Positions 1-12,359 are shown, counted from the stretch's first letter. The stretch is 64,000 bases of DNA from Macrophomina tecta (GCA_024180945.1 JAKSGN010000005.1:744001-808000), one strand, 5' to 3'. Notes: generated by a model from the letters alone, not told the origin. Program-made: numbers and translations.

Positions 1-470
1 GGGTTGGGGATCCAGTGCCTCACGCGCGTGTCGCGGCGCTGCTCCCACGCTTTGACGTAGTTAGCCCGGACCCATGCCGCGTAGGCAGGGAAGTCGAGGG
101 TCGGGTGCTGCTTGCGCAGGTCGACGACGTCCATCTTCCACAGCATGGAGAGCGCGCGCGCGATGCAAACAGGGCAGGCAAAGGGCGCAGGGCCCCAGTT
201 GTCGGCCGGGTTGGGTTGGGGCTCGCGCTCGCAGTTAGTGGCGCAGGCGGTGGGCGGGTCACGGAGGGGCGTTTTGACGGTGTGGCCGCAGCGCAGGCGG
301 TGGAAGTGGCTGCTGCCGTTGTGGCAGGGCGAGGTTGGGCGAGTTCGCGTCGCATTGGCGGAGGGGGAGTAGGATGAGGAGGAAGCGGCGATATTGCGTG
401 CTTTCTTGCGTGCGGGTTGCGTGGCGGCAGTTGAGGTGGGCGCGGGCTTGCGCTTTTTGGCGGGAGGCAT
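1..470 (-). CDS. Small Cys/His-cluster protein, C-terminus beyond window edge
   Basis: Starts at the ATG at 468-470 and reads open for 156 codons off the left edge, so the C-terminus is missing. The first 30 residues are basic, with KKRK and RKKAR runs that look like a nuclear localisation signal, followed by a Ser/Thr-rich stretch. A Cys/His cluster follows: C61-x-H63, C76-x3-C80 and C99-x2-C102, spaced like a RING- or treble-clef-type zinc site. The rest is an amphipathic region rich in Trp and Arg. I do not recognise the family; the zinc binding is inferred from spacing only. A 361-residue frame on the same strand (20-1105) overlaps it but is compositionally unlike a protein and was discarded. 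Confidence 0.6.
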   Translation of the reverse strand, partial: MPPAKKRKPAPTSTAATQPARKKARNIAASSSSYSPSANATRTRPTSPCHNGSSHFHRLRCGHTVKTPLRDPPTACATNCEREPQPNPADNWGPAPFACPVCIARALSMLWKMDVVDLRKQHPTLDFPAYAAWVRANYVKAWEQRRDTRVRHWIPN

Positions 471-2082
471 GTTGACGGGAACAACTGGACGCGGTCTCGT
501 GGTCGCTGCGGAGCGTGCGTACGATTGAGGATGTGTGTTTGCTGGTGTCTGAGCGTAGGCTCGAGGTTGAGGGTAAGTGAAGGGCTGTGCCGCTGCGGTG
601 CTGGAGGGAGCGTGGGGACGTGGCCGGTACGCGAGAGAGTGGAAGGCGTGGGTGGCCGGAGGTGCGGGCTGAATGCCGTAGCTGTGGTCAGCTGCGGGCT
701 GACGGGTGAAGGCTGGCGGCGGTGGTCGCTGGGAGGTGGAGACGTGCGGCTGCGTTGCTCGTAGGACAAAGCTGGGGGCATCAGAATGTGAGGGCCCGCG
801 GGCGACGGCGTAGGTAGGCTGAGCGTGGCTTGCTTCTGGGGCAGCTGCGTACGCTGGCAACGGCCGGTAGGGCAGAGACCGCAAAGGGAGGGTCTGAAGT
901 TGGGCCTGCCATGGCGGCAGCGGCGGCGGGGGCAGTCTTTGCATTGTTGTCGAGAAGTGGTGAATTGAGCGACTTCAATGGAGGCGCTCGATCGTGGCAC
1001 TGGAGCTATATGCCGCAGAGAGGAACCCAACGCTCTTGCGGCCACAAGCTCACCGGATAATTGATCAGGTGTGTGGTCGGACGGCTGGTCGACGCTCCTG
1101 CTCAACCTGCGCGGGCGACGGGGGTAAGTGGAGACTGCCGCACGGCGGGCAGCGTCTTCGAAGAGCCGGAGCAGGCGGGCTATTAGTGAGGAGCGGCCTT
1201 GAAATCGAGGGCCGATAAAGACAGCACGGAGTCTGGTGTCATTCTAAACTTCCAAGAAGGACACTGCTACTCGCCCCATCAGTCCAGGCCCGCGTTGCTA
1301 CCACAGCTGCACCACCTAAAATTGGACACGGCACGGGTCGCGTCTTCGCCCGAAGGAGCGTGGTCTGCTGTTCAATTGGGGAGGGATATGGTTGACTCTC
1401 AAGCGCCACCTACCGAGCTCTCAGCGCAGTCATACCTAGCGTAACAGGTATGGGAATCATGGTCGCTGGATGAAGGTTGCCCTGCCCCTGTTCCCACTTT
1501 CTCTTCTTCTGAGCCATTGCACCGTGAATCTACCGAGGAGCATTCATCGAGCGTGATTAGTCAAAGAGGAAAGAGTGAGCTAAAGCAAGTCATTCGGAGG
1601 AATCCTCGCCAGTAAGACGCGAATTCATCTACAACAGGTGAGGAGGCCGTGCATTGACTGTAACTTTTTCAACACGAAACGCGCAAGTCCGTCGCGGGCG
1701 CAGTTCCGTGGCCGAGCGATGCTGATGGGGGAATCAACCCCCGATACGCCTAGGTTTTGCGTGGCGGCCGGCGGCCTCACCACCATGCCAGGCATCGGTT
1801 GCGCGCTCGAAAAACATTGCCAGTCAGCCACACCCCACGGGCGGCACGCCTTCTGGCAAACCAACCCGAATGATCTTGAAAGCGCCATCTCAGCGATGTG
1901 CCTCCCCCTGGCCATGTGGCCTTTGCATCCCTAGGGCCGCTGACGCAGTGCGTGCAACCCCAATCTCTAAACTACCGGCGCAGCGGCTCAATTCCAAAGC
2001 ATCCCGTGTCCAAAACCCATTCAGATTCAAAATGTGTGCCCAACGCCGGCCCCACCAGGTACCCTGACCTGCTCCAGCTACC
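471..2082. other. Intergenic, no supported gene
   Basis: About 1.6 kb of GC-rich sequence. Short frames occur on both strands, but none has a coherent protein pattern or convincing splice signals. It would hold the promoter of the left-edge gene and the 3' flank of the chromodomain gene. Confidence 0.5.
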
Positions 2083-4141
2083 TCAACCTAAAGAATCAAT
2101 TTTTTCGTCCTCATCGACCAGCCCACTACCGTCCTCCGACGACGACATGCCGTTACTACCCGTCCGCCCTATCTTCGTTTTACCCTTCCCCTTCTTCTCC
2201 TTCTTCTTCATCCTCCTTCGCACTCCCTTCAAATAGTCCTCCAAGATCTCCCTTGCACCCTCTAATTCTGCTGCTGTGAACCAGCTCTCGTTATCTGCTG
2301 GCCAATGCACCCACTTGACGAGGTAGTATGTATCCCCAGCAAAAGCCTTGTGTTTTATGATCGACTCAATCTCATACTCCTCCTCCTCCTCCTCATCATC
2401 ATCATCTGCGACCTCTGGCTCCCAGGACACGCCTTCGGCGGGCGGGTGCAGCATGCTGGAGGATTGGTGCAAGGCAGAAGTGGTCGGAGCTCGACGTTTG
2501 GTGTCTTCAGCCTTCTTGTTCTTCTCAGATTTGCTCTGCTGGGATGCACGGGGCATCTCATCACCGTTGGCGAATAAGCCTTTCTCTGGTTCCCCTTTCC
2601 GCCGCGAGGTCTTTGCGGAGCCGAAAGCTGAGAGCAGGTCAGTGACGGCGCCATCTTCGCCTGTGGCATCAAAACCAGACCGAGAATCTCTCGTGCTGGA
2701 TTGTAAGGATTGCCGTTGTTTGTTGGTATTAGGGAAGGCCTTACTGGCGGAGGCCCCTAGCGAAAGGGAAGCCCGAGGTAGAGGCGCGCCTTTGGCTGAT
2801 CTCGAATCGCGGGTGCTGGAGCTGGAGGTAGGGGCAATGCTGACGGAGCGGGAAGTCTCCGGGTGGCGGATCATGCGGCGGTGCTGTCTTCCCCTGCGAA
2901 CGCTAGATTGCTCTGACGCGTCTGTTCCAGAAGAAGCTCCGTTCGCTGTTCTCGACCGAGTGCTCCGCCGTAGAGGTCGACGGGCTTCCAAAGCCTGTTC
3001 TGCAGATTGAAGCGCTTCCCCAGCTCTCGAGAGGCCAAATCGCTCCCCACTAGCCTCCGAAAGCGCCAGCTCATCCTCATCTACATTCGCCTTTTCCATG
3101 CTGTCCGTCGGCGCCGTGCCTCTGATGCTCGCCGAGCCATCCCAGGCCCGATATTCATGCGTCTCTGCCGCCGTATCCCCCGCCAGACCCTCCCCGGCAG
3201 TGTTGTCCTCCCCCTTCTCCACCGACTCCACCACGCCCATAACATCCGCCGTCTTGACCTTTTTCGGCCTCCCTCTCCTCCTGACCGGGGGCAACGCATC
3301 CACAAACTCCCTCGTCGGCGCCTTTTTCCTGCCCTTCACCGAGGGGACAGCCGTGCTCGGCGCAACAGCAGGCTTGCCGGAAGCGCCCGCCCAGCCCATC
3401 ATCTGCTTCTGCACGTCCCTGCTGACGAGCAGCACCGCGCCGTCCTCGTCGACCATGACGACCGCGTCGTCCTCGTACGCCAGCTCGAAGCGCTCCAGCT
3501 CCGCGGGCGACACGTACGACAGCACGTCCGCGAGCCGGACGGAAAGCTCCTCCGCGCGGTCGACATCCGCCGCATCGGCCGATCCCTCCTGCCCATGTGC
3601 CTGTGCTCCGCGGTGTTCTCCCTGCGGCATCCTCGCCGCGCCCTCACGTCGCAGCTGCGCGCCCGGCGTCGCGCTCCGCCCGGAAGCGCTGTCATTGCAC
3701 GGGTCCGCTGCCGTCAGATTCGCGCGCAGGTGCTCGACGCGCACGCGGTACACCGGCTGGCCGGAGGCGAGGTCGTAGCGGCGCGACAGCAGCGTCGCGC
3801 GCGTGTGTGGGCCGAGCGGACATTGCGCCGACGGTGTGGAGGTGATGGGCGGGATGTCGCGACGGGGGACGTAGGAGAGCGGGAGGTCGTCTTGTCCTGG
3901 CTCAGCGGTGTTCGGGTGTGGGGAGACGGCGGAGGCGGAGGTCGAGGCGTAGGAGGAGCGCGGAGGCGGCTGCGGCAAGGGGAAAGGCGGGCGGTCAGCA
4001 GCGGGCCCGACTGTGGAGGGCACGGAAAGGCTTTGAATGCGAGGTGGGTGGTGTGCTTGCCTTGGGGGCGCGCGATGGCGGCGGCGTTGTGGCGGATCTC
4101 GTCGTGCGTGCGCGTTTGGCGGGGCGCGACGCGTTGGACAT
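2083..4141 (-). CDS. Chromodomain protein with AT-hook, two exons (GC-AG intron)
   Basis: Proposed model: exon 1 4141-4061, intron 4060-3970, exon 2 3969-2083, 655 residues. The protein starts with a basic nuclear-type segment (PAKRARTTR). It is mostly disordered, carries an AT-hook core (RRRGRPKK) near residues 255-264, and ends with a chromodomain at about 559-607. The chromodomain matches the family pattern: YEIESI, then YLVKW, then ESWF in place of the usual NTWEP, then a C-terminal helix. A Lys-rich tail follows. No chromoshadow domain is seen. The expected role is binding methylated histone tails in chromatin; this is family knowledge, not shown here. The intron uses a GC donor (AAG then GCAAGC) with a GCTGAC branch site and joins the frames in phase 0. 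Without it the N-terminus would be an Arg/Pro-rich shadow frame starting at 4155. Confidence 0.82.
3970..4060 (-). other. GC-AG intron of the chromodomain gene
   Basis: A 91-base intron read on the minus strand from 4060 down to 3970. The donor is GCAAGC after AAG, the usual strong context of GC donors. The branch-like TGCTGACC lies about 30 bases before the acceptor TTGCCGCAG. Removing it keeps phase 0 between the basic start and the Pro/Ser-rich exon 2. Confidence 0.5.
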
Positions 4142-4255
4142 CGTTGGACGGGCACACCCGTGGCGGCGCGGGTGCAAGGGCGCGAGAGCTGAGAGGTGCA
4201 GCGGGTTTAGCCGAGTTATTAGGTAAGCGGCAGCAGTCAGAAGGGTGAGAGTTAT

Positions 4256-7200
4256 AGCATAAATTCGGGGTCTATGCAGCTAAATATAGTCTAGCAAGTT
4301 CCAGATTTAATGAACAAGATATAAATAAAAAATACTTACGCTCTACTTCTATTCAACCTATTGAATAGCGCTACAGAGAGATTGCAGGCATCGATTAGCG
4401 ACAGTTTAACGGTAGCTAGAAGGACACGCGGGCCCAACTCGCCGCCCGCCGCTCGCTTCCCTGCAAGGCACCTCGGGGCACCGCCGAATAATTACCACCA
4501 TTCCACATCCACCAGCCATGTCCCTCACACCTCGCGATGGCGGAGCGCTATATTCAGACAGGGTGAGCGGTGGAAGCGCCAGGCTCATGTGTCGGTATCC
4601 CAAAGCAAGCTTTGAGCCGAAGCTTCCTTTCCGCCGTGACGCCGTCTCGAAAGTCCAACGGCAGAGTTGACCTGCGGACCCGACCATGACGTCATCGCTT
4701 TACCCTCAACAGTCGCCAGAAACGCCCATGAACGTACAATTCGTGGTGCGCGCCTCCTCTTCGCGCGCTCCACCCCGCCGCCACTCCGCCACGTGCTCCC
4801 TCCACACGCGCCGCTCAACCCAGCGACCTCACTGCACGCACACAACCGCCTTTGTCGCATGCACCACGCCTTGATAAAAAAAAGACCTGAACACCCCATA
4901 GCCTCCCTCGAGACCTTTATGCCACCCCCAGCGCACCACCTGCATTCCCAAATCAAAAAGGTGCCAAACACATCGTTCTCCCGAACCATCCAGCGCGCAA
5001 GGACCAACAACCCCGTCCGGCCAATCACAGCGACGCGGGGGGGAAATTCGTCGCTGCGTGGCCGAAGCTTGTTGCGACGACGGGTCTGCTGGGCGGTGTT
5101 GCCGCAACCTTGGGTGAGAAAGGGGAGCTAGAGGGGGAAAGAGGTGCATCTGGCGCGGTTTCTGTAACGATATTTTCAGCTTCGGCGCTTAGCACTTTTT
5201 TGTTGTGTCTTGGGCATCGTGCGAAAGACGAGTCTTTGTTCCTCGCGGCCTTGTGCAAGCTGCGCACGTTCCACCGCACAGCTCGCCATCATCGGGTGTG
5301 CCGCGCGTGGGGGCGAGCAGCGCGACACAGTGCCACAGATGAAGGTCGCAACAACGGCGTCATTCGCAGCCAGCGCAAAGAAAAGCAGTTCTGCATACTA
5401 CTTCCGGGTAAATCCAAGGAGAAATGGGGTTTGCGGCTCACGCGCGAGCTCATTTGCCCTCATTTCGCTGGCGCTCGTGCATGTAGAACTGGCGCACGCG
5501 CAAGGGCTTCACGGCGAAAACCGGCGGCGGATGCATGACGATCCAGGCTAGTTGACCTACGCGACGACCTTTGAGTCTCCTCCAAATTTTACCCTTGTGC
5601 AGCCGTAGGAAGCGGCCACAGATGAAATTGCACGAGAGCCACTGAGATGTGGGATAGTGGGCGGGAGAAGCAAGGTGGACGGGCGTCAACAGATGCAGTT
5701 GCAGTCTTTAGCATTTTCTGTGGTCAGCAGGCAAGCTGCCGTGCGGTATCTGTGCATGGAGCAGAGCCTCGCAACATGATCCGCGCTGGTGAATGGGCGG
5801 GAGCGAAGACGCGCAATATCAGAGAATTTCACGGCTATGGGCAAAATAGACTTCGTATCCCGAGAAACTCTCAGCGTTTCCATTTAGGCTATTGACTTTT
5901 CTGAACCAGATAGCTTCCCTAATGCCCCGCGAAGTATCCTTGGGAGTAAAAGCCTGCTTAGTATTAACAAGATTAGCAACGGCCACTCTGAATCTCGAAG
6001 TAAGAGAATGGTGGGATGGTTGAGCACTCAGACTAGCTCTGCCCCATACGGGGCGTAATCATAGACCTGAACACGCCTGCACCTTCGCCAAGTATCTGCC
6101 CATCGCTTGGTTACACCAGCAGTGAAGCCCTTTGACAGGCACAGCCGGGTTTGACTCCCGGGGTCGGCAAATCAACCCGATGGGCTGACGCCATGGTCCA
6201 TCAGAGCGACCCGACAGGTGTTCAATTGCCCGGCCTCCACCGATAATCCGAGACGTGCTACGGCGCGTAGCCATGACAAACGTTTGGAGCAGGTGAGGAT
6301 GCAGACCTTCTCATCACTGTTCTTTCGGGGAAATATCCCCTCATCCTTGTGCAGTGTAACCGGTGGAACAAAAAGATCTGGCTTACCCGTATGCGATGGG
6401 CGCGGTGGCAACAACAGATTGGTGGCTCAAGCCTGTAGGAGATGGTTGCGTGACCGGGCGCGCGTGAGAGAGGCGCAGGCGGTGCGCAGGAGCGGTAGGC
6501 ATTCCTGCGTCACGGGCTCGCGTCAGCCAACGTCCAAGTAAGGTGAGATGTGGAAAGCAAAGTGAAGGGGAGGGGGAAGCGCGGTCATGGATACGTGCCG
6601 TTGTAGTGCTGGGCGGTAGCGCAGGCGAATCAAGGCGACTTTGGCATGAGATAGCAATGAGAGGATCTGAATGCGTTGTAGAATGTTAGCGAACGCGCAA
6701 GCAGAACCACAAAGAACATGAACGGTGGGTCGATGGCCTTCAGAAGCTCTAATATTCTCATCGGAAACCATGTCATTAGACTTGCGAACGCAAAGCCCTA
6801 CGCGGTGCATTTGCGACGCCGGTTATCAAGTCAAGTCAAGGGTAAGTTTGGTCATCACGGCCATGGCAGAGGTGAAATGATGCAGTTAGAGACGGTGAAC
6901 TTACTTGCAGTCAAGAGAGACAGCCCGAGCGCGCTGAGAGCCGGGCATTGCATGGCGATGCGCAGGATGTGAGGGTGATTGCGATGTTGAGGAAGAGGGA
7001 GAGGGAGAGGAAGAGTAGAAGGTGACGGGGTTGATATAGACGTGGCTGACTCGTGGCACGTGCGCTGCAGCAGTGATGGGCTGCGACTGAATGAGGCAGC
7101 TGCGCTGGCCACCCCTTCCGAGCGCGTTTGGCAGCGTGTGTGGCAGGTGCGGCTCTGCTGGAGGCTCATGCCAAGCCCAGTGCAGCGCCGCCGCCGCCGC

Positions 7201-7500
7201 CTCAGCGCGCCAAAGGCGGCCGCATAACTGCTTGATGACATCATTGACCGTGTTTTCTATCATCACTTGGGCTGCGCCTGGCTGGCTCTCACCGCGTGCT
7301 TGGTTCCGCACCCACACTGCCGTACGTATGCAAATGACCACTCGGAAGAACAGCAAGAACTGAATTCAATCTAAGCTCCGGATACGTCATGTCCCACTGC
7401 AACATGCCTGGCCTGCACCGGAAGCGTCCTGACTGCCTTCAAACCCTCCGCCGCCCACTTTCCCCCCTCCCTTCCCCCCAAAGCTAGCGCTCCTTTTGTA
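4256..7500. other. Gene-poor interval, no supported gene
   Basis: About 3.2 kb. Bases 4256-4370 are locally AT-rich. A minus-strand frame around 5025-5279 has a Pro/Ser-rich protein look but no ATG and no convincing splice partner. A T-arm-like hairpin at 6145-6161 is discussed among the rejected items. I see no gene I can defend here. Confidence 0.45.
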
Positions 7501-9257
7501 ATCTAAACTAGCTTTGGGTCGTCATTATTCAGGATGGCTCCCCGGGCCGCCGAGCACAGCCTCCACCCTCGCCTGAGCGGCTTTCCCCGACATGTCTGTC
7601 TGGCAGGGAGTTTCGGCTGGCAATCCCCCCGCAGTGGTGTCAATCTCCGGCACAAGTGCTTCTGGGGCGGCGACGTGGTCTTCCGGTCGCGCTCCGTGGC
7701 GTACCGGTTGAGAGGCAGGAAAAATCGACAGGAAAGTGGAGGAGAAAGGCGAAACGAAAGAGCAAAAAGTGTTTCACCGCACTAGATCTTCCGGTAGCTC
7801 TTCTGTTGCTTTCGATAAACCCCCAGACCCTCTTCCATCCGCCGATCCTCCGGCAGAGGGAAAGAAAGCTTACCCCTTCCCAGAGCTTTCGAGCGAGTAA
7901 CATACGGGGGTTCTGCCAACGGACAGACAATGCTCCAAAACCTTCGCCTGACCGTTCGGTTTGATAAACAGTTGCGTTGTCGGGCTGTGCGGTGGGCTCG
8001 GTCCGCGGCTCTGTGCTGCTGTATCATCAGCATGGGGAGGCCACAGTGCTTGGCTGGCCGCGTAGAGCTGTGAGGAAGAAAAGTAAACGATAACGGAGGA
8101 GGATTAGGGTACAGATGAGAGACAAAATATCGTGAAGATGTTCCACACGGTTGTGCGAAGCCAGGTTGCGCGAGTGCTTGCTCTCGGGAACTTGCCTTCG
8201 CTGCCCACGCTGCCAGCCACCTCCCACCCAGTGGCATTGCTCGGCCTCCACTACCACTGGGTCTCGTCCCGGTACAACGATCGGTTTTGCCAGCAGGCTA
8301 TTCGCGTAACCCACTTCGCACGGCCACAGTCCATACTCCAAGAGCGGCCTCCGACATTGCTGTCTGACAAGGAACTGTGGCCGGCTAAGCGGTGGTATTT
8401 GATTTCCGGCCATGTCTTTTCGGACACTCGAATCAGAAGCCCCGAGAGTCCTGCGACGTGCCGTTGCAAAAGAAAGGAAAAAGGAAAGTTGCGAACAAGG
8501 AAACGGCGACGAGGAAAGAGGGAATGAAGAGAGACAAACCGTGGAAAATGACCTACCGCCAGTTGCCGAGCAAGGTCACCGGTCTTCTTCCCCTGTTTGG
8601 AGACACCCCAGTGCCAAGAAGCTATTTCCCTCCCCCCTTGCCCGGTCCGCCGAGTTTCGGACCCCTTATTCCCTTTTCTGAGCAGGAGTCGCACCTGGGA
8701 TTGCCGCAAAGCTAGGAAAGATCCCATGGCCCGCAAGGTACAACGCCCGATCTACGAGCATGGTTCCCCACAACTCTGTCTCATGTGACGATACGTCGGC
8801 GGTACTGTGGTGGTCAAGCTGACTTATCTTCGACTGTTTGATTAGACCCGAAACATGAAGGCGTGCCTTGGGCTGTGCGCTTAGTCGACAGTGAGGACGA
8901 GAGGGAAAGACCTAAAGTGAATTAAGCCTCAAATCGAAATACAAGGGATTGGATAGAGGGGAAGGCATGTCCGACTGCTTGAAGTGCAAACCACAACTGC
9001 GAGGTATTCTGGGGGGGTTGCCTCGGAAAAGGCGGAGTCGGATACTGTAGCTTATCACCAGAATGGTATCGCAGAGGGTAATAGCTGGACCGAGAACTCA
9101 CGCTCCTAGAGCGGCCCCCGACTTTTCAGTCTGACAGGGAGATTCCAGTCCGTTTAAGCAGTCGGTGGGTGTTTGATCTTCGGCACTGCTGGTCGGGTAG
9201 TCACCACGGACGGAGGCGATACCTTCACAGCGCCGGTGCTGAAGTGAAAAGGAGAAA

Positions 9258-9390
9258 GGGCAGGCACAAATGAAATGGGGCAGGTTCTGATGAGAAACAG
9301 AGAGGACTGGAGTAAAAGGGAGAATGGGCGGAGACAAATGAAATGGAGTAGATGCCAATGAGGAATAGAGATGACTGGAGTGAAGGAAAG
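9258..9390. repeat. Diverged tandem duplication, about 65-base unit
   Basis: Two adjacent copies share the order ACAAATGAAATGG, then GATGAG or AATGAG with AGAA(A)CAGAG-like text, then GACTGGAGT. The second copy follows the first directly. It lies in the tail of the third block of the repeat family above. Confidence 0.6.
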
Positions 9391-9824
9391 TATGTCCCAC
9401 TGCCGGTGCCAGGCCATTGCAACGGAAAACCCGACTCACTTTGAAAAGCCCCCAGAGCCCACTGTTCGAACGACCTTACCACAAAGCTGGCTTGTGTTTA
9501 CTGCCTGGTGCTGAAAAGCGTGTGAAACCCCGCTTTTAGCTTACCCGCCACCGTGTTGAAGCGGGGTGAGTCGGGAGATCCGCGCCTGCAACTGGCACAA
9601 CCGGAAGCCCATGCTGTGACGACAGCACCCCCGACATTTCTGTCTGACGAGGAGCAGCCAGTCGCTAAGGAAGTGGTGTTGCTTTTCGGCATTACAAGCA
9701 TGGTACTAGGCATAGAACGCCGAAGCAGCCAAGACCCGTGCTGAGCGCCGGTCAAAAAAAAATGGTATGAGTTAGTGAGGAATGGGCGGAGCCAGAGTAG
9801 CGATTGCGTTGCTAGCCAAAAAGG

Positions 9825-9845
9825 AAAAAAAAAAAAAAAAAAAAA
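9825..9845. repeat. Poly-A tract, 21 bases
   Basis: An uninterrupted run of 21 A, preceded by AAAAAGG. It ends the fourth block of the degenerate repeat family and resembles the tail of a retroposed element. Confidence 0.9.
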
Positions 9846-9869
9846 GGGCATACCGACCGAGAGACACAC

Positions 9870-11850
9870 TATGGATGAGATCGAGATGTCTGAACGTTAA
9901 TCAGTGAGTGTTCAGATAGTTAGGAACGGACGTATGGTAGTCTGACCAATCTTTCAATGTCTAGATTGGTTGGCTGCCACCACAGCGCGGGTGAGGAGTT
10001 GCCGTCGAGGCAGTACTTCTGCTTGAGGGAATATTATGGAGGTGAAGACAAACAAACGGACGCGTTAGATCTTGACTTGGTTTCTTCAGCGGACAGTGAA
10101 GGCAATACTCATAATCACTTACTTGCTCTATTCGATGAAGTGACTTGGCGCCAGAAAGTGACTTAGCAGGTGATGCCAAGAACGGCTGAGTATGAACAGG
10201 AGGGTGAACAACGAGTCCAATGTCGCAATCAAGCGCGCAGCCGATACGATAGTAGAGGAGAGGTTGATCGCCGGAGGGCAGGTCGAACCAGTGCTGTCCT
10301 GATCTGACATAACTGTAGTGAGCTCACTTCGCGAGGCGGTGCGGAAGATCTGAGATGATTGTTAGTGACTGGCACACAATGGCCGCTGTCTGTGGAGGAG
10401 TGAGATGGGTACGGAAGATAGGCAATGCAATGGATTTATAAGGCGTTAATAGCGCTCAAGCTGAAGGGTAGATGGCGCGGTGACGCGTCGTTGGCGAATC
10501 CAGAGGCGGAAAGGCGGCGAGCGCGCCAGTCCGGTGCTGCGCCGCAGGTGCAAACAACAAAACCGTATAGTTAGCGACGCGTTTGAGGAATCTCATGCTT
10601 GTACCTTTTACTTACTGAGCTCATGCGGACGAGCGATGATGTGATGCAGGCGTTGAGTGGAGGCGCGTCAGTGAGAAGGCAGATGAGGAGGTGGAGGATG
10701 AGGAGGTCGAAGGCGGCGAATGCGCAAAGAAAAACAAACAGCGCTGGGGCGACGCACGAGCCACAACCGCTCCGTGTTGCTCAGAAAGGCTGTAGGGCCG
10801 CAAACCCGCAGACATCTTCAAGAAGGGTGTGTACGCTCCAGGAGGCGGAGCGGCAGCAGCGGCGGCAAGCGGCAAGCCTCCATGAGGCAGCGCACCCCTA
10901 CCATGCCACCAGCTGCAGCATTGTTCGACTCATCTGTGGATCGTCGCTCGTTGTGCTGTACAAATGAACCATGATATCCGAACGGGTTGGGGCGCACCCA
11001 AGCCGCCGCGCCGCATTCACACTGAGAGATCCCGGCAGCGAGCTGCGCCGAGAATGTTGGATTCAGGCATTCTGAGATTGGGAAGGGAGGGAAGCGCCTT
11101 TCTGCCATACTGGAGGCGCTGGGCTCAGGAGCATGTGCGCTGTTCAATTGAGCTCCCGGTCATGCAGGCACTGGTATGACCTTTAACATTGATTCTGATA
11201 AGCAGGCAGGCGTTCTCACCACAATCATTTCGGTGATGGTGTGTAGTGAAAGCTAAACACTGGAGGAGGCAAAGCATTACAGAAGCAAGGACTTCTCTTT
11301 CAGATTACGTACAGTGACTAGAAGACCACAATGTTCTGCATCAGCGATGCAAGATCCGACGACAGCAATGGCCTTGAGCCGATCCTTATCCAGCTCCGTT
11401 GTCCGCCCTCCAGCAGAGCATATATTACTTGGGGTCCCACTTCAACAAGATGCAACAGAATATCCCATCGTAAACATCGCCAGCCGCGAAAAGAAAGGGG
11501 AAGCAATTGTGAAGCTTGGTGACGAGGAACGTTCCTTGCCAGTCTGACCAATGGCAGTGCGATGTAGTTGCGGTCCTCCAAGCCTGAAGTTAGTCAAAAT
11601 GGTCCTCGGCAGAAGGGAATATCTACTAACTATGAGAGGATACGCCAGGGCAGAAGACAGAATGAGACGACATCTGCGTGATCGAACCGGAGGGCGACGT
11701 GCATCGGGTGAAGGGAGGCTTGATTGATTCGCATCAGCATGTAGGGAAAGCAGTAAGAAGTCGCGGCGGTGTTACTTACTTGAGGCATCCTGTGAGATCA
11801 CTGATAAAAGGAGGGGCCCCAACGTGCTACCGATACAATGCCCACATTAA
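9870..11850. other. Gene-poor interval, no supported gene
   Basis: About 2 kb. Several short frames of 60-120 codons occur on both strands (for example 10599-10967 plus and 11318-11581 minus). None has a domain, a matching splice partner or a clear coding pattern. Confidence 0.45.
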
Positions 11851-11858
11851 CCACGCTC

Positions 11859-12356
11859 TCAGTCGTCGTCCCTGTCTGTCTCGTAGCCAGGCGCCTCGAG
11901 GACCTCTTCAAGAGCCTGTGGAACGAGAACCTCATCCGCGTCTCCGGCATCCCCCTCCCCCTCTTCTTCCCACATGTGCCCAAAGAGGTCTTCCAGCTCG
12001 CCGGGGCGATCGAACTCGGCGGGGGCGAAGCGCAGCATGTTGAAGAAGCCGACAAGGAGGGTAAAGGCGAAGACGCCGAAGATCACGATCGGGTCGAAGA
12101 GGTTCCAGGCCCAGACAGTGTTGTAGTCGGGTTGGAAAGGCACGTTGTCAAGCAGTGCATGGCCATGCTGGGCGTAGTTGATCTGCTGTGCGGTAGAAGG
12201 TAGTGGTTGTGGAACATCAGTCGAGTATGGAAGCTGGACGGGTGCAATCCGCGAGACGATGGCAGCGAGGCTGGGCAGTGGCTCACCCTGGCGGCGGATA
12301 CGGCGTGGATACAGGGTGCGGTAAGTGTGGTCAACGTGAAGCTCAATGTGCTGCAT
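11859..12356 (-). CDS. Hypothetical single-pass membrane protein, 165 aa
   Basis: An uninterrupted frame from the ATG at 12354-12356. A hydrophilic N-terminal region of about 85 residues precedes one clear membrane segment at about residues 86-107 (LFDPIVIFGVFAFTLLVGFF), then an acidic tail rich in Glu and Asp. The tail includes the short repeat GDAGDADE and ends TDRDDD. There is no signal peptide at the start, so a type II or tail-side cytosolic topology is possible. The family is not recognised. Codon use and the sharp hydrophobic block argue for a real gene. No intron is needed. The antisense frames over the same stretch look like shadows. Confidence 0.65.
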   Translation of the reverse strand: MQHIELHVDHTYRTLYPRRIRRQGEPLPSLAAIVSRIAPVQLPYSTDVPQPLPSTAQQINYAQHGHALLDNVPFQPDYNTVWAWNLFDPIVIFGVFAFTLLVGFFNMLRFAPAEFDRPGELEDLFGHMWEEEGEGDAGDADEVLVPQALEEVLEAPGYETDRDDD

Positions 12357-12359
12357 GAT

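Larger units (their letters stand above)
7560..9860 (+). repeat. Degenerate repeat family, about four copies with purine-rich tails
   Basis: Four related blocks begin near 7583, 8335, 9110 and 9620. Each has a core like CCCCGACATTTCTGTCTGAC followed by a GGGAG-like stretch. About 120-180 bases later each has a GCGCCGGT-like box and then a purine-rich tail rich in GAAAAGGAAA (near 7715, 8466, 9240 and 9800). Spacing between the first three is about 770 bases, then about 510. The copies are too diverged to be recent. They could be remnants of a SINE-like element, old tandem duplications of a larger unit, or decayed members of a gene family, since the core reads as a similar peptide in three copies. 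I cannot choose between these. Confidence 0.5.

Noticed and set aside
20..1105. 361-codon minus-strand frame
   Set aside because: Composition is random Pro/Ser/Arg from GC-rich DNA, and it overlaps the better Cys/His gene in another frame.
3007..4248. 413-codon plus-strand frame
   Set aside because: Arg-rich shadow antisense to the chromodomain gene.
6145..6161. tRNA T-arm-like hairpin (CCGGG, TTTGACT, CCCGG)
   Set aside because: No matching acceptor stem or proper anticodon arm upstream.
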